This document shows positions 22,397-30,688 of a DNA stretch of 36,212 nucleotides, piece after piece. The notes below the pieces were generated by a model. It saw nothing but the letters and a program-made list of their open reading frames with translations, had not been told where the DNA came from and ran no database searches. Made by a program: the position numbers and the translations under genes. Location: assembly GCA_022340545.1 (NCBI GenBank), contig JAJDNV010000037.1, forward strand, positions 1-36,212, in the 5' to 3' direction. Source of the stretch: Acidobacteriota bacterium (GTDB lineage Bacteria > Acidobacteriota > Vicinamibacteria > Fen-336). Position 1 is the first letter of the stretch, and every line of letters starts with the position of its first letter.

Positions 22397-22568
22397 CTAG
22401 CGTGCTGTCACCGAGTCGTTGTGTTCTCTGGAGTGTTCGGCGCTCGGCGGCCACCCCGTCTGCGGGCGCAGCAGCTTCGAAGTGCAGCTGCGTCCTCGTC
22501 GGGGGCCCCGGCCGCCTGCGCGCCACCACGCCCGCCCGGCCAACACGACCTCGGCGACGTACTGCTAG
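22397..22568 (-). repeat. CTAG-ended palindromic element, copy 3 (short form, inverted)
   Basis: 172 bp with CTAG at both ends (22397-22400 and 22565-22568). It is inverted relative to copies 1 and 2: the minus strand carries the core GGGGCCCCCGACGAGGAC (22509-22492). The internal module is missing. The centre is TTCGAA flanked by CGCAGC/GCTGCG. It caps the 3' end of the M23 gene (the right CTAG holds its TAG stop), and its left end lies about 85 bp upstream of the putative secA promoter. This is the only copy not at a convergent junction. Confidence 0.87.
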
Positions 22569-23461
22569 CGGAAGGACCTGTACTCGTCCAGGATGAACGT
22601 GATGGGGTTGCGGAGCTGGTCGTCCACCCACACCTCGTAGTGGAGGTGGGGCGCCGTCGAGCGCCCGGTGTTGCCCACGAAGCCGATGACGTCGCCGCGG
22701 CGCACCCGCTGGCCCGGGCGGGCGTTGAAGCCGTCGAGGTGGGCGAAACGGGTGACGATTCCGTAGCCGTGATCCACGACGAGGGCGTTGCCGTAGGCGC
22801 CGCGCTTGCCGCGGAAGGTGACCACCCCGTCGGCCGGGGCCACGACACGGGTCCCTCGTGGGGTCGAGATGTCGATGCCCGGGTGGAAGTCCGGCATGCC
22901 CGTGAAGGGGTCCTTGCGGTTCCCGAAGGACGCCGAGAGGTATCCCCGGACGGGCCAGATCGACGGCGTCGAAGCGAGCAGGACCTGCTGGTCCTTGAAA
23001 AAGGCCTGGAGCCGGCTCGACTTCTCGGTGAGGGCACTGACGGTCTGATCCATGTCCTGGAGCGAGGCGCCGATGTCCAGCGAGGGAGCGGCCGTCTCGA
23101 GGCGCGTCGTCCCGCCCACGCCGCCGATGCCCGCCTCCGGCAGGCTCTCCTCGACGCCGGCCATCAGACCCAGCTTGGTCACCATGTTCTGGAGGGTCAG
23201 GACCCGGGCTTGGAGACGGCCCGCGTTGTCCTCGTAGGCCCGGGCCTTGGCCGCGAGGGCCAGGTTCTCGCCCCGAAGTCGCTGCAATTCAGCAACTTCG
23301 ACGTTGATCCAGGTGTAGTGGATGACGATGGCCACCAGGGCCACGGCCAGGAAGCCGAGGGCCCCCAGGACCCACTTGGTCAGACGAACCGAGACCTGGA
23401 ATTTCCGAAACCGCGCCTTGGCGTGCGGGACGACGATCAGTGTGTAGAACTCGTTGGCCAT
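22565..23461 (-). CDS. M23 family (LytM-type) peptidoglycan peptidase, membrane-anchored
   Basis: 298 residues from ATG 23461, which has GGAG seven bases upstream; the longer ORF-track start is unlikely. A short cytoplasmic N-terminus is followed by one membrane helix (WVLGALGFLAVALVAIVIHY), a coiled-coil region (VAELQRLRGENLALAAKARA) and a C-terminal LytM domain with the zinc motifs HPGIDIS (H-x3-D) and HLHYEV (H-x-H). The catalytic site looks intact, so it could cleave cross-links in the periplasm or act as an EnvC-like activator. It lies 95 bp downstream of yifB. The TAG stop is formed by the end of repeat element 3. Confidence 0.92.
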   Translation of the reverse strand: MANEFYTLIVVPHAKARFRKFQVSVRLTKWVLGALGFLAVALVAIVIHYTWINVEVAELQRLRGENLALAAKARAYEDNAGRLQARVLTLQNMVTKLGLMAGVEESLPEAGIGGVGGTTRLETAAPSLDIGASLQDMDQTVSALTEKSSRLQAFFKDQQVLLASTPSIWPVRGYLSASFGNRKDPFTGMPDFHPGIDISTPRGTRVVAPADGVVTFRGKRGAYGNALVVDHGYGIVTRFAHLDGFNARPGQRVRRGDVIGFVGNTGRSTAPHLHYEVWVDDQLRNPITFILDEYRSFR

Positions 23462-23556
23462 CAATCGCTCCGAGCCAAACGAACAAACCCCCACTCCGGC
23501 TCAAAAGAAGCCGACGGAGGCTAGCACGCCCGTCAGGCAAGGGTCAAGGAAGGGCC
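23462..23556 (-). promoter_or_regulatory. Gap between yifB and the M23 gene with possible promoter
   Basis: On the minus strand TTGACC is followed after 18 bp by TAGCCT, a weak -35/-10 pair that could drive the M23 gene. A small stem CGGCT-tcttttg-AGCCG follows in the leader. The evidence is modest. Confidence 0.25.
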
Positions 23557-25086
23557 TCACGGCAGCCCCTCGAGCCCGGCGTCGGAGACTCCCAGCCTAA
23601 AATGAAGGGCTTCAGTGAGATCCCGCGTCGTCACCTCGTCCCGGTCCGCAAGATCGGCGAGGGTGCGGGCCACCCGGAGGAGGCGGTCCAGCCCCCGGGC
23701 GGTGAGTCCCAGCCGGTCCACGGCATGCTGCAGCAGGGCGTCGCCGTCGCCCGCGGGGCGGGCCACCTCTCGCAGGGCATCGGTCGAGAGACGCGCGTTG
23801 CTCGGGGCGCCGGTCACCGGGGCCCGGGCGAGCTGCCGCTGCCGGGCGGCGGCCACCCGGGAGGCGACCCGGGAGGACGGCTCGGCGGGAGGGGTGTTGA
23901 TCTCGGAATAGGCCAGCGGGGGGACGCCCACGTGGAGATCCATTCGGTCCATGAGCGGCCCGGAGATCCGGTTCCGGTAGGCGCGCGCCTCGCGTGCGGT
24001 GCAGCGGCACGGCCGGGCCACGGCGCCCGCCTGCCCGCACGGGCAGGGGTTCATGGCGGCCACGAGCTGAAATCGGGCGGGCAGGCACACCGTGCCCCGA
24101 CGACGGCTGATCGTGATCTGGCCCTCCTCGAGCGGCTGTCGGAGCACCTCGAGCGCGTGCCGCCGGAACTCCGGCAGCTCATCCAGGAAGAGGACGCCGC
24201 GGTGCGCGAGGCTCACCTCGCCCGGTTGGGGGACGGATCCGCCTCCGGCCAGGGCCACGTCGCTCGCGGTGTGGTGGGGGCTGCGAAAGGGCCTCGAGGC
24301 GGGGACGTCCGAGTCCGCCCGCCCGGCCGCGGAGTGGACGGCCGCCACCTCGAGGGCCTCGGACGGGGAGAGGTCGGGCAGGATGCCGGGAAGCCGGCGG
24401 GCCAGCATCGTCTTGCCCGCTCCCGGGGGACCGACGAGTAGCAGGTTGTGGCTCCCGGCGGCGGCGATCTCCAGCGCCCGCCGGGCCAGGGGCTGTCCTC
24501 GGACGTCGGCCAGGTCCGGCGGGGGCGTTCGGGCGGCGTGGGGTGCCGGGGGAGGCGGAGGAGGGGGCGGCGCCTCGGCGCTCACCAGGGCCACCGCCTC
24601 GTCCAGTGTCGCGACGGGATGAACAGCGAGGTCCGGGACGAGCGCGGCCTCGCGGTGGTTGGCGACGGGCACGATGGCCGTGGCGAGGCCGCGGCGCCGG
24701 GCCAGCAGAAGCATGGGCAGGACCCCGGACACGGGCCGAACGGCTCCGTCGAGGGCGAGCTCGCCCACCAGCAGCGCCCCGGCGAGTCCCGAGCGGACGG
24801 CCGCGCCGTCAGCGGCGAGCAGACCGAGGGCGGTGGCGAGGTCGAAGGATGAGCCGTACTTGCGCAGGTTGGCCGGCGCCAGGTTGACCGTGATCCGGCG
24901 ATCCCACTTGAAGGAGTAGCCGCAGTTGCGCAGGGCAGCGCGGATTCGGGCCTCGCTCTCCTTCACCGCGGAGTCGGGCAGGCCCACCATGACGAAGCGG
25001 GGGAAACCCCCGGCGACGTCGGCCTCCACGCGCACGAGGTGAGCCTCGACGCCGAGGATGGCCGCCGTCAACGCGGTCGCAAGCAT
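23557..25086 (-). CDS. yifB: YifB/ComM family magnesium-chelatase-like AAA+ ATPase
   Basis: 509 residues from ATG 25086, with GGGGGAGG six bases upstream; the 1103-residue track frame is an antisense run-on. N-terminal Lon-protease-like fold (VEADVAGGFPRFVMVGLPDS, VNLAPANLRKYGSSFDLATA), then AAA+ with Walker A VGPPGAGKTMLARRLPGI (about residues 218-235), Walker B VLFLDELPEF and a Cys-rich AMNPCPCGQAG segment, then a C-terminal Mg-chelatase domain. In naturally competent bacteria ComM is a branch-migration helicase for transformation; whether this organism is competent cannot be seen. A run of eight prolines (residues 173-180) links the first two domains. Confidence 0.94.
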   Translation of the reverse strand: MLATALTAAILGVEAHLVRVEADVAGGFPRFVMVGLPDSAVKESEARIRAALRNCGYSFKWDRRITVNLAPANLRKYGSSFDLATALGLLAADGAAVRSGLAGALLVGELALDGAVRPVSGVLPMLLLARRRGLATAIVPVANHREAALVPDLAVHPVATLDEAVALVSAEAPPPPPPPPAPHAARTPPPDLADVRGQPLARRALEIAAAGSHNLLLVGPPGAGKTMLARRLPGILPDLSPSEALEVAAVHSAAGRADSDVPASRPFRSPHHTASDVALAGGGSVPQPGEVSLAHRGVLFLDELPEFRRHALEVLRQPLEEGQITISRRRGTVCLPARFQLVAAMNPCPCGQAGAVARPCRCTAREARAYRNRISGPLMDRMDLHVGVPPLAYSEINTPPAEPSSRVASRVAAARQRQLARAPVTGAPSNARLSTDALREVARPAGDGDALLQHAVDRLGLTARGLDRLLRVARTLADLADRDEVTTRDLTEALHFRLGVSDAGLEGLP

Positions 25087-25401
25087 CGGATCCTCCCCCG
25101 GGAGCATCACCACCCTCGTGCGTGGGGCCGGCCCCCGGCCGACGGGCCACGGTGGGAGAGGACCGTGTGCTTCGCTCTGGAGGATAGCCTGGAGCCAGGT
25201 CACGGCGGGTCCGGCGGCTGGGCCGCCTCGCCGGCCCGTCGGCGGACTCGGGGAGCCCGGGCGGTCGGCTCGGCCTCTGAGGGGGCAGGGGACCGACGTG
25301 GTGCGTTGCGCCGTTCCACCGGCATCCGATAAGATGAGAAAGTTTTCGCCGAATGGACGCTCCTGCAGGCGCCACATCCTCAAATTCGTAGGAGAACGAG
25401 C
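25087..25401. promoter_or_regulatory. Divergent intergenic region with promoter for the + strand lipoprotein
   Basis: 315 bp with no credible gene. On the plus strand TTGCGC (25306-25311) and TAAGAT (25330-25335) are 18 bp apart, giving a predicted start near 25342 and a leader of about 60 bases to the ATG at 25402. The local A/T richness (gataagatgagaaagttttcg) contrasts with its surroundings. Nothing clear is seen for yifB on the minus strand apart from its Shine-Dalgarno. Confidence 0.4.
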
Positions 25402-26367
25402 ATGACAAACCGCCGTACGCGCGGGGCGGCCCTCGTCGCCGTCCTCGCCGGGCTTCTGGTGATGCCGGCGTGCAACCGTCGCCAGCCCGTCGAGGTCAAC
25501 CCCATCGTCCCCTCCATCGAGCTCAATCGCACGCGCGCACCCCTGGGGAGCGCACTTGAGATCCAGTACACGTGGACCCTGGAGCCAGGGGCCAGGAAGC
25601 TGGACCAGGACTACCGGGCCTTCGTTCAATTCCTGGACTCGCACGAGGTGATCCTTTTCCAGGACGATCACCTGCCCGTCCCACCCCCGTCGAGCTGGGA
25701 GCCCGGACACACCTACAGCTACGCGCGAACCGTCTTCATTCCCGTCTACCCGTACGTCGGCGAGGTCGAGGTGCGGATGGGGCTCTACCCCTATCCCGGA
25801 CGCGGCGAGCGGCCGGTGCTGAAGGGCGAGGACCGTGGCTTCCGCGAGTACAAGGTCGCGACCATGGAACTTCTGCCGCAGACGGAGAACATCTTCCTCG
25901 TCTACAAATCGGGTTGGCACAACCCGGAGACCCACCCGGAGAACCCCAGCATCGAACGCACCTGGACGGAGAAGGAGGCCGTCGTCTCCTTCAAGAACCC
26001 GAAGACCGACATCGTCGTCTACCTTCAGGCGGACACGTGTGTGAAGTGCTTCCCCTCCACGCCCGAGCTGACCGTGTCGGTGGGGAGCAACGTGGGCATC
26101 AAGATGCCGATCGAGGAGCCTCAGGTCTTTCTGAAGAAGATCCGGGTGAAGGCGGAGGATCTCGGCGACGAGGAATGGGTCGACCTGACCATCGCGATGA
26201 ACGAGTCGTTCATCCCCAACCAGCTCGACCCGCCGCTCAACAACGACGACCGGGAGCTCGGCCTGAACGTCTATCATCTCTACGTGGCGGACGCGGACAC
26301 GGTGGGCCCGGCCGAGGGTATCGTGGACGCGGAGCGTCTCGGTCCGGCCCCGCCGGCGGCACCCTAG
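25402..26367 (+). CDS. Uncharacterised lipoprotein, beta-rich
   Basis: 321 residues. The signal peptide GAALVAVLAGLLVMPAC gives a lipobox with Cys24, so it is an envelope lipoprotein. I do not recognise the family. The mature part reads as beta-sandwich repeats (LGSALEIQYTWTLEPGAR, YRAFVQFLDSHEVILFQDDH, VGEVEVRMGLYPYPG) and includes a CxxC pair, DTCVKCFPS, near residue 213, that might form a disulfide or bind metal. AGGAG precedes the ATG. It is a single-gene unit with a putative promoter upstream and an intrinsic terminator downstream. The stop TAG sits in a CTAG, but no repeat element is present there. Confidence 0.75.
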   Translation: MTNRRTRGAALVAVLAGLLVMPACNRRQPVEVNPIVPSIELNRTRAPLGSALEIQYTWTLEPGARKLDQDYRAFVQFLDSHEVILFQDDHLPVPPPSSWEPGHTYSYARTVFIPVYPYVGEVEVRMGLYPYPGRGERPVLKGEDRGFREYKVATMELLPQTENIFLVYKSGWHNPETHPENPSIERTWTEKEAVVSFKNPKTDIVVYLQADTCVKCFPSTPELTVSVGSNVGIKMPIEEPQVFLKKIRVKAEDLGDEEWVDLTIAMNESFIPNQLDPPLNNDDRELGLNVYHLYVADADTVGPAEGIVDAERLGPAPPAAP

Positions 26368-26395
26368 GAGGCTCGGCCGGCGAGCGAGCGAGAGA

Positions 26396-26423
26396 GGGAG
26401 GCGGCGCGGCCGTCTCCCTTTTT
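26396..26423 (+). terminator. Intrinsic terminator after the lipoprotein gene
   Basis: GGGAGGCGGC (26396-26405), loop GCG, then GCCGTCTCCC (26409-26418), pairs fully (one G-U) and is followed by TTTTT (26419-26423). It is the only classical stem plus T-tract terminator I find in the window. It isolates the lipoprotein from the glycosyltransferase operon starting 35 bp later. Confidence 0.85.
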
Positions 26424-26457
26424 CGTTTCTGGGACGAGCAGGAGCGGGGGGCGTGAC

Positions 26458-26970
26458 ATGGACGAGTGGACGGGAAGCGACGGCCGGGTGGACGTGGCCG
26501 CCATCATGGGCCGGATCCGCGAGAAGATTCGTGGCCGGAGGGACCGGGGGCTCTACACCGACGAGGAGGTCGAGGAGCTGAGCGCCCTGCGGCTCCAGGC
26601 GTTCGCCGACGACGCCGGGATCGATCCGGACCTCCTCGCCCGCCTCATGGCGCCGAACCACAACTGGAACATCTCCACCGACTACCGGATCGAGACCCAC
26701 CGGGCCGGACCCGCCGCCCGCCTCGTGGTGCTCCTGAAGAAGCTGGTCCGGCCCTGGATCCGTCTGTACACCGACCAGCCGCTCAGCCGGCAGGCCCAGA
26801 TCAATCTCTATCTTCACTACCTCTGCCACAATCTCGTGCGGGAGCTGGTCCGTCTGCAGATCGAGCACACCGCCGTGCGCAACAAGCTGGACGCGCTCGC
26901 GGGCGAGCCGGGGCCGCCGGGCGACGAGGCGTCGCCGGGCGGAGAAAAGGGCGAGAAGGCGTCGGGGTGA
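26458..26970 (+). CDS. Small conserved protein heading the glycosyltransferase operon
   Basis: 170 residues, no signal peptide. The N-terminal VDVAAIMGRIREKIRGRR resembles a short 'D(V/I)-x2-IM-x2-IR' motif that precedes many polysaccharide-biosynthesis proteins in Acidobacteriota and related phyla; this link is from memory of such loci and is not proven here. The middle (MAPNHNWNISTDYRIETHR) and an amphipathic helical C-terminal half (LVVLLKKLVRPWIRLYTDQP) suggest membrane-surface association. The last 25 residues are low-complexity Gly/Glu. ATG start; its TGA overlaps the following GT gene (GTGA), so co-translation is likely. Function unknown. Confidence 0.7.
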   Translation: MDEWTGSDGRVDVAAIMGRIREKIRGRRDRGLYTDEEVEELSALRLQAFADDAGIDPDLLARLMAPNHNWNISTDYRIETHRAGPAARLVVLLKKLVRPWIRLYTDQPLSRQAQINLYLHYLCHNLVRELVRLQIEHTAVRNKLDALAGEPGPPGDEASPGGEKGEKASG

Positions 26971-28151
26971 AGGTCGCCTTCGTCGTCCAGCGCTACGGGA
27001 CCGAGATCGTTGGCGGGGCCGAGCTGCACTGCCGCTGGGTGGCCGAGCACCTGGCCAGGCGGCACGAGGTGGAGGTGCTGACCACCACCGCGACCGACTA
27101 CCTCACGTGGCGCAACGCCCTCGAGCGGGGCCTGTCGGAGGTGAACGGCGTGGCCGTGCGCCGGTTCCCCGTCGCCCGGGAGCGGGACATCGAGCGGTTC
27201 GACCCCGTGGCCAACAAGGTCTGCTTCTTCGAGCACACCGACGAGGAGGAGCGCCGGTGGGCCGAGGAGCACGGGCCGGTCTGTCCGGAGCTTCTGGCCC
27301 ACCTGCGTGAGCACGAGCGCGACTACGACGCCCTCATCTTCTTCTCCTACCGCTACTGGACGACCTACTTCGGGCTGCAGGTGGCACCGCACAAGAGCAT
27401 CCTGGTGCCGACCGCGGAGCACGACCGGGTCCTCTACCTGCGGCTCTTCCGGCCCTTCTACCGCCTCCCCGCGGCGATCGCCTTCAACAGCCCCGAGGAG
27501 CGCATCCTCATCGAGAGGATCACCGGCAACGAGAACCTCCCTGGCGAGGTGGTGGGGACGGGAATCGACCGTCCCCCCGCGATCCCCGTCGAGGAGGTGG
27601 CGCCGCGGCTCGACCTCCTCGGGGACTACCTCGTCTACGTGGGACGGATCGAGCCCGAGAAGGGCTGCGCGGTCATGATTGACCACTTCCTCCGCTGGCA
27701 GCGCGAGACGCGGGCCAACGTGACCCTCGCGCTCTTCGGCCGCAGCACCATGACCTTCTCGGAGAACGCCCACGTCCGTCTCATGGGGGTGGTCCCGGAT
27801 GGGGAGAAGCTCGCCGCCATCGCCCGCGCGCGCGCCCTCGTTATGCCTTCGCGGCACGAGAGCCTGTCGATGGTGGTGCTCGAGGCCTGGATGATGGGAC
27901 GTCCGGTCCTCGTGAACGGCGACTGCGAGGTCCTCCGCGGGCAGGTGCTGCGCGCAGACGGAGGCCTCTACTATCGTCGCTACGAGGAGTTCGCGGCGGC
28001 CCTCGACCTGCTCATGGGGGAGCCCGCCCTCGCCGACCGGCTGGGACGCCAGGGCGGCGAGTACTTCGAGGAGAACTACGCCTGGGAGCGCATCGTGGAG
28101 AAGTACGAGCGGCTCCTCGCAATGGCCACCGGGGGAGGTGGGCGCGGGTGA
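26967..28151 (+). CDS. Family 4 (GT-B) glycosyltransferase, first tandem copy
   Basis: 394 residues from GTG 26967 (4-bp overlap with the previous gene); the track start at 26466 is a frame-shadow. The N-terminus VKVAFVVQRYGTEIVGGAEL is the GT-B donor-side start with the GGAE acceptor-loop motif. The C-terminal Rossmann domain has LVYVGRIEPEKGC and the E-x7-E nucleotide-sugar motif in PSRHESLSMVVLEAW. Retaining transfer of a sugar to a lipid-linked or polysaccharide acceptor in the cytoplasm is the family role; donor and acceptor are unknown. It is a clear paralogue of the next gene over its whole length. Confidence 0.9.
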   Translation: MKVAFVVQRYGTEIVGGAELHCRWVAEHLARRHEVEVLTTTATDYLTWRNALERGLSEVNGVAVRRFPVARERDIERFDPVANKVCFFEHTDEEERRWAEEHGPVCPELLAHLREHERDYDALIFFSYRYWTTYFGLQVAPHKSILVPTAEHDRVLYLRLFRPFYRLPAAIAFNSPEERILIERITGNENLPGEVVGTGIDRPPAIPVEEVAPRLDLLGDYLVYVGRIEPEKGCAVMIDHFLRWQRETRANVTLALFGRSTMTFSENAHVRLMGVVPDGEKLAAIARARALVMPSRHESLSMVVLEAWMMGRPVLVNGDCEVLRGQVLRADGGLYYRRYEEFAAALDLLMGEPALADRLGRQGGEYFEENYAWERIVEKYERLLAMATGGGGRG

Positions 28152-29314
28152 GGCTCGCCTTCGTCATCCAGCGGTACGGGCTGGAGGTTGCAGGCGGGGC
28201 CGAGCTGCACTGCCGCTGGCTGGCCGAGCGCCTGGCCCAGCGTCATCACGTCGAGGTGTTTGCCACGCGGGCGCTCGACTACCTCGAGTGGCGGAATCAC
28301 TACCCCAGGGGCACCGAGGTCGTGGGCGGCATCCCGGTCCACCGCCACACCGTTCGGCGGACCCGAAACGCGCGGAAGTTCGCCTCGCTCAGCAACCTGT
28401 GCTTCCACGAGACGCACAGCCGCGAGGAGGAGGAGGCCTGGGTGCGCGAGAACGGTCCGTTCTCGCCGGAGCTCGTCCGGAAGGTGAGACGCTCGCGGAG
28501 CGACTTCGACCGGTTCCTCTTCTACTGCTACCGCTACTACCAGAGCTACCACGGCCTGCCCCCGGTGAGGGACCGGGCCATCCTCGTGCCGACGGCGGAG
28601 GAGGACCCGGCCATCCAGCTGGGTGTCTTCAAGGATCTCTTCCGCTCCCCCCGCGGCATCCTCTACCTGACCCCGGAGGAGCGGGCCCTGGTGGAGGACG
28701 CGAGCGGGAACCACGATGTCCCGAACGCGGTGATCGGGTCCGGGCTCAACCTCCCGCCGACCGACGCCGGCCATGATTTCGCGGCCCGGCACGGGCTGAC
28801 TCGCCCCTTCGTCCTTTATGTCGGACGGATCGACAAGAACAAGGGCTGCGTGAGCCTCTTCGCCTACTTCCGCAAGTTCGTCGAGGAGACCAGGGCCGAC
28901 GTCGACCTGGTTCTCGCCGGCTCCGCGGTGATCCCGATTCCCGATCACCCCCGCATCCACCACGTCGGCCGCGTCACCGAGGAGGAGAAGGTGGCGGCGC
29001 TCGGCCAGTGCCGGCTCCTGGTGATGCCGTCGCCCTACGAGAGCCTCTCCATCATCACGCTCGAGGCCTGGAAGCTGGGAACCCCGGTGCTCGCGAACGG
29101 GCGGTGCCGGGTGCTGATGGGACAGTGTCTTCGCTCGAACGGGGGGCTCTTCTACCACGGGTACGCGGAGTTCGCCGAGGGGCTGCGCCTCCTGCTGGAG
29201 AAGCCACAGCTGGCGGCCTCGCTCGGCCGGCAGGGCCGGGACTGGGTCGACACCGAGTGCGCGTGGGAGACGGTGGAAGGCCGGGTGGAGGAGCTGCTCG
29301 AGCGAACGGGCTAG
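28148..29314 (+). CDS. Family 4 (GT-B) glycosyltransferase, second tandem copy
   Basis: 388 residues from GTG 28148, overlapping the previous GT by 4 bp (GTGA). It repeats that protein's architecture: VRLAFVIQRYGLEVAGGAEL at the N-terminus, FVLYVGRIDKNKGCVSLF mid-protein, and E-x7-E in PSPYESLSIITLEAW. The two share long collinear stretches, so they arose by tandem duplication, and differ most in the central acceptor-facing region, which suggests successive transfers onto one glycan. The TAG stop is the left end (CTAG) of repeat element 4. Confidence 0.9.
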   Translation: MRLAFVIQRYGLEVAGGAELHCRWLAERLAQRHHVEVFATRALDYLEWRNHYPRGTEVVGGIPVHRHTVRRTRNARKFASLSNLCFHETHSREEEEAWVRENGPFSPELVRKVRRSRSDFDRFLFYCYRYYQSYHGLPPVRDRAILVPTAEEDPAIQLGVFKDLFRSPRGILYLTPEERALVEDASGNHDVPNAVIGSGLNLPPTDAGHDFAARHGLTRPFVLYVGRIDKNKGCVSLFAYFRKFVEETRADVDLVLAGSAVIPIPDHPRIHHVGRVTEEEKVAALGQCRLLVMPSPYESLSIITLEAWKLGTPVLANGRCRVLMGQCLRSNGGLFYHGYAEFAEGLRLLLEKPQLAASLGRQGRDWVDTECAWETVEGRVEELLERTG

Positions 29315-29558
29315 CCGACGTCGTGCCCCCGCACCCCTACGACTCTCGACCACGCGGAGCCCCGGGGCGGGCTCGGCGTGCACCCCGTCTGCGGCGGGGT
29401 GCTCGAATCGCGCGGAGCCGCAGGCTCCGGGTGGTGTCGCCGGACCCGCCCTTGTACGCGATTCGAGCACTCCGAAACCAACAGCCTCGAAGTTGAGCAG
29501 GGTCCTCGCCGGGGCCCCGCCCGCCGAGCCCGTCACCGCGTGGTCGTTGCCCAGCTAG
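29311..29558 (-). repeat. CTAG-ended palindromic element, copy 4 (long form, inverted)
   Basis: 248 bp filling the gap between the convergent GT4 and MglA-like genes. CTAG at 29311-29314 and 29555-29558 supplies the TAG stops of both genes. The core GGGGCCCCGGCGAGGAC is on the minus strand (29518-29502). Outer arms CGACCACGCGG/CCGCGTGGTCG and CGGGCTCGGCG/CGCCGAGCCCG pair across the element. The internal module is present. Its terminal ~20 bp differ from the TCACCGAA-type ends of copies 1-3, so it marks a second subfamily. Confidence 0.85.
29399..29470 (-). repeat. Internal double stem-loop module of element copy 4
   Basis: Outer stem GTGCTCGAATCGCG (29399-29412) / CGCGATTCGAGCAC (29457-29470), 14 bp perfect. 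Inner hairpin CGGAGCC-GCA-GGCTCCG (29413-29429). It aligns with the copy 1 module read on its minus strand. Every difference in the shared stems is compensated on the other arm. Confidence 0.82.
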
Positions 29559-30685
29559 TCTTTGCTGGTGAGGTCGAGGTCGAGGCGGACGGCCAGCTTC
29601 TCCAGCTTGCGGGTGCCGACAAGGGTGAGCCTCACCGCGTCGCGGACGATCTCCTCGCGGCCGTCCCGGTCGAAGCCGAGGTGGATGCGCAGGTCGGTGA
29701 GACCCTTCAGGAGGTGGGGGGGGACCGCGAGCGCGGTCTTGCGCTGGATCTCCTGGCGCGCGTCGGGGCTGGGGGAGGGCGTGTCGCCCTGGTTCTTGCG
29801 GTCGCGGACGGCGGTGGGCGCGTGTGTCCGGTTGTCCCTCGTCATCTCGCGCAGCTTCCGGAGCTCCAGACCGATGTCGAGCGACCCCTTGGTGCTGACC
29901 GCGCGCACCTTGACCTTGTCGGTGTCCTCTTCGGCGAACTCGACCGCGAGAGGGTCCATCAGGGCCGGGTCGCTCGCCGAGCCGGTCTTCTCGGCCGCGG
30001 GGGTCTCGGCCGGATACGCCGCGGAGGCCGCGGCCTCTGCCGCGGCCTTCTTCTTGCGCTTCTTGCCCTTTGGAGCCACCCCTTCGGGCTCCTCGTCGGC
30101 GATGCGGCTCCGAACCGAGTCGAGGGCGAGGCGTGAGATCTCCTTGAGCGTCTCGAAGACCCCCACCCCGTGAATCGCCGCCGCCTCGAACGAGGGCGCG
30201 CTGGTCGGGTTCAGGGCCTCCTCGAGCTTCTCGACGGGCAGGATGTTGCGGAGGTCCCGCTTGTTGTACTGGTACACGATCGGGACGTCGGCCACGGGCA
30301 GGCCGAGCTCCTCGAGGTTCTGCTTGAGGTTGGCCAGCGACTCCTCGTTGGGCTCGAGCGCCGGCACCTGGCTGTCGGCGACGAAGACCACGCCGTCGAC
30401 GCCCTTGAGGACGAGACGTCGCGTCGCGTTGTAGAAGACCTGGCCGGGCACCGTGTACAGCTGCAGCCGCACCTTCATCCCTCCGATGACGCCGACGTCC
30501 AACGGGAGGAGGTCGAAGAAGAGCGTCCGGTCGGTCTCGGTCTCCAGGCTGACCATCTCGCCGCGAGAGCGGGGGGCGGTCTTGTTGTGAATCCACTGGA
30601 GGTTGGTCGTCTTGCCGCAGAGGCCGGGCCCGTAGTAGACGATCTTCGCCGTCATCTGCAGCGCGGTGTAGTTCAGGAAGACCAT
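29555..30685 (-). CDS. MglA-type Ras-like GTPase with long C-terminal extension
   Basis: 376 residues from ATG 30685; the 566-residue track frame is a run-on. Residues 1-195 match MglA, the polarity/motility GTPase of Myxococcus: P-loop YYGPGLCGKTTNLQ (G19-T26), LETETDRTLFFDLLPL, switch-region TVPGQVFYNATRRLVLKGVD (78-97) and VYQYNKRDL (G4, N141-D144). The rest is unlike MglA (about 195 residues): a Lys-rich patch GKKRKKKAAA, an Ala/Glu/Pro linker and a ~120-residue charged C-terminal part. No MglB or GTPase-activating partner gene is adjacent. No Shine-Dalgarno; a hairpin lies directly upstream. The TAG stop is the right end of element 4. Confidence 0.9.
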   Translation of the reverse strand: MVFLNYTALQMTAKIVYYGPGLCGKTTNLQWIHNKTAPRSRGEMVSLETETDRTLFFDLLPLDVGVIGGMKVRLQLYTVPGQVFYNATRRLVLKGVDGVVFVADSQVPALEPNEESLANLKQNLEELGLPVADVPIVYQYNKRDLRNILPVEKLEEALNPTSAPSFEAAAIHGVGVFETLKEISRLALDSVRSRIADEEPEGVAPKGKKRKKKAAAEAAASAAYPAETPAAEKTGSASDPALMDPLAVEFAEEDTDKVKVRAVSTKGSLDIGLELRKLREMTRDNRTHAPTAVRDRKNQGDTPSPSPDARQEIQRKTALAVPPHLLKGLTDLRIHLGFDRDGREEIVRDAVRLTLVGTRKLEKLAVRLDLDLTSKD

Positions 30686-30688
30686 GGC

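Noticed and set aside
23521-23524. CTAG near the M23 promoter gap, and another at 34751-34754, as further element ends
   Set aside because: Neither has an inverted partner at the right distance or the TCACCGA/GGGGCCCC blocks; probably chance or empty sites.
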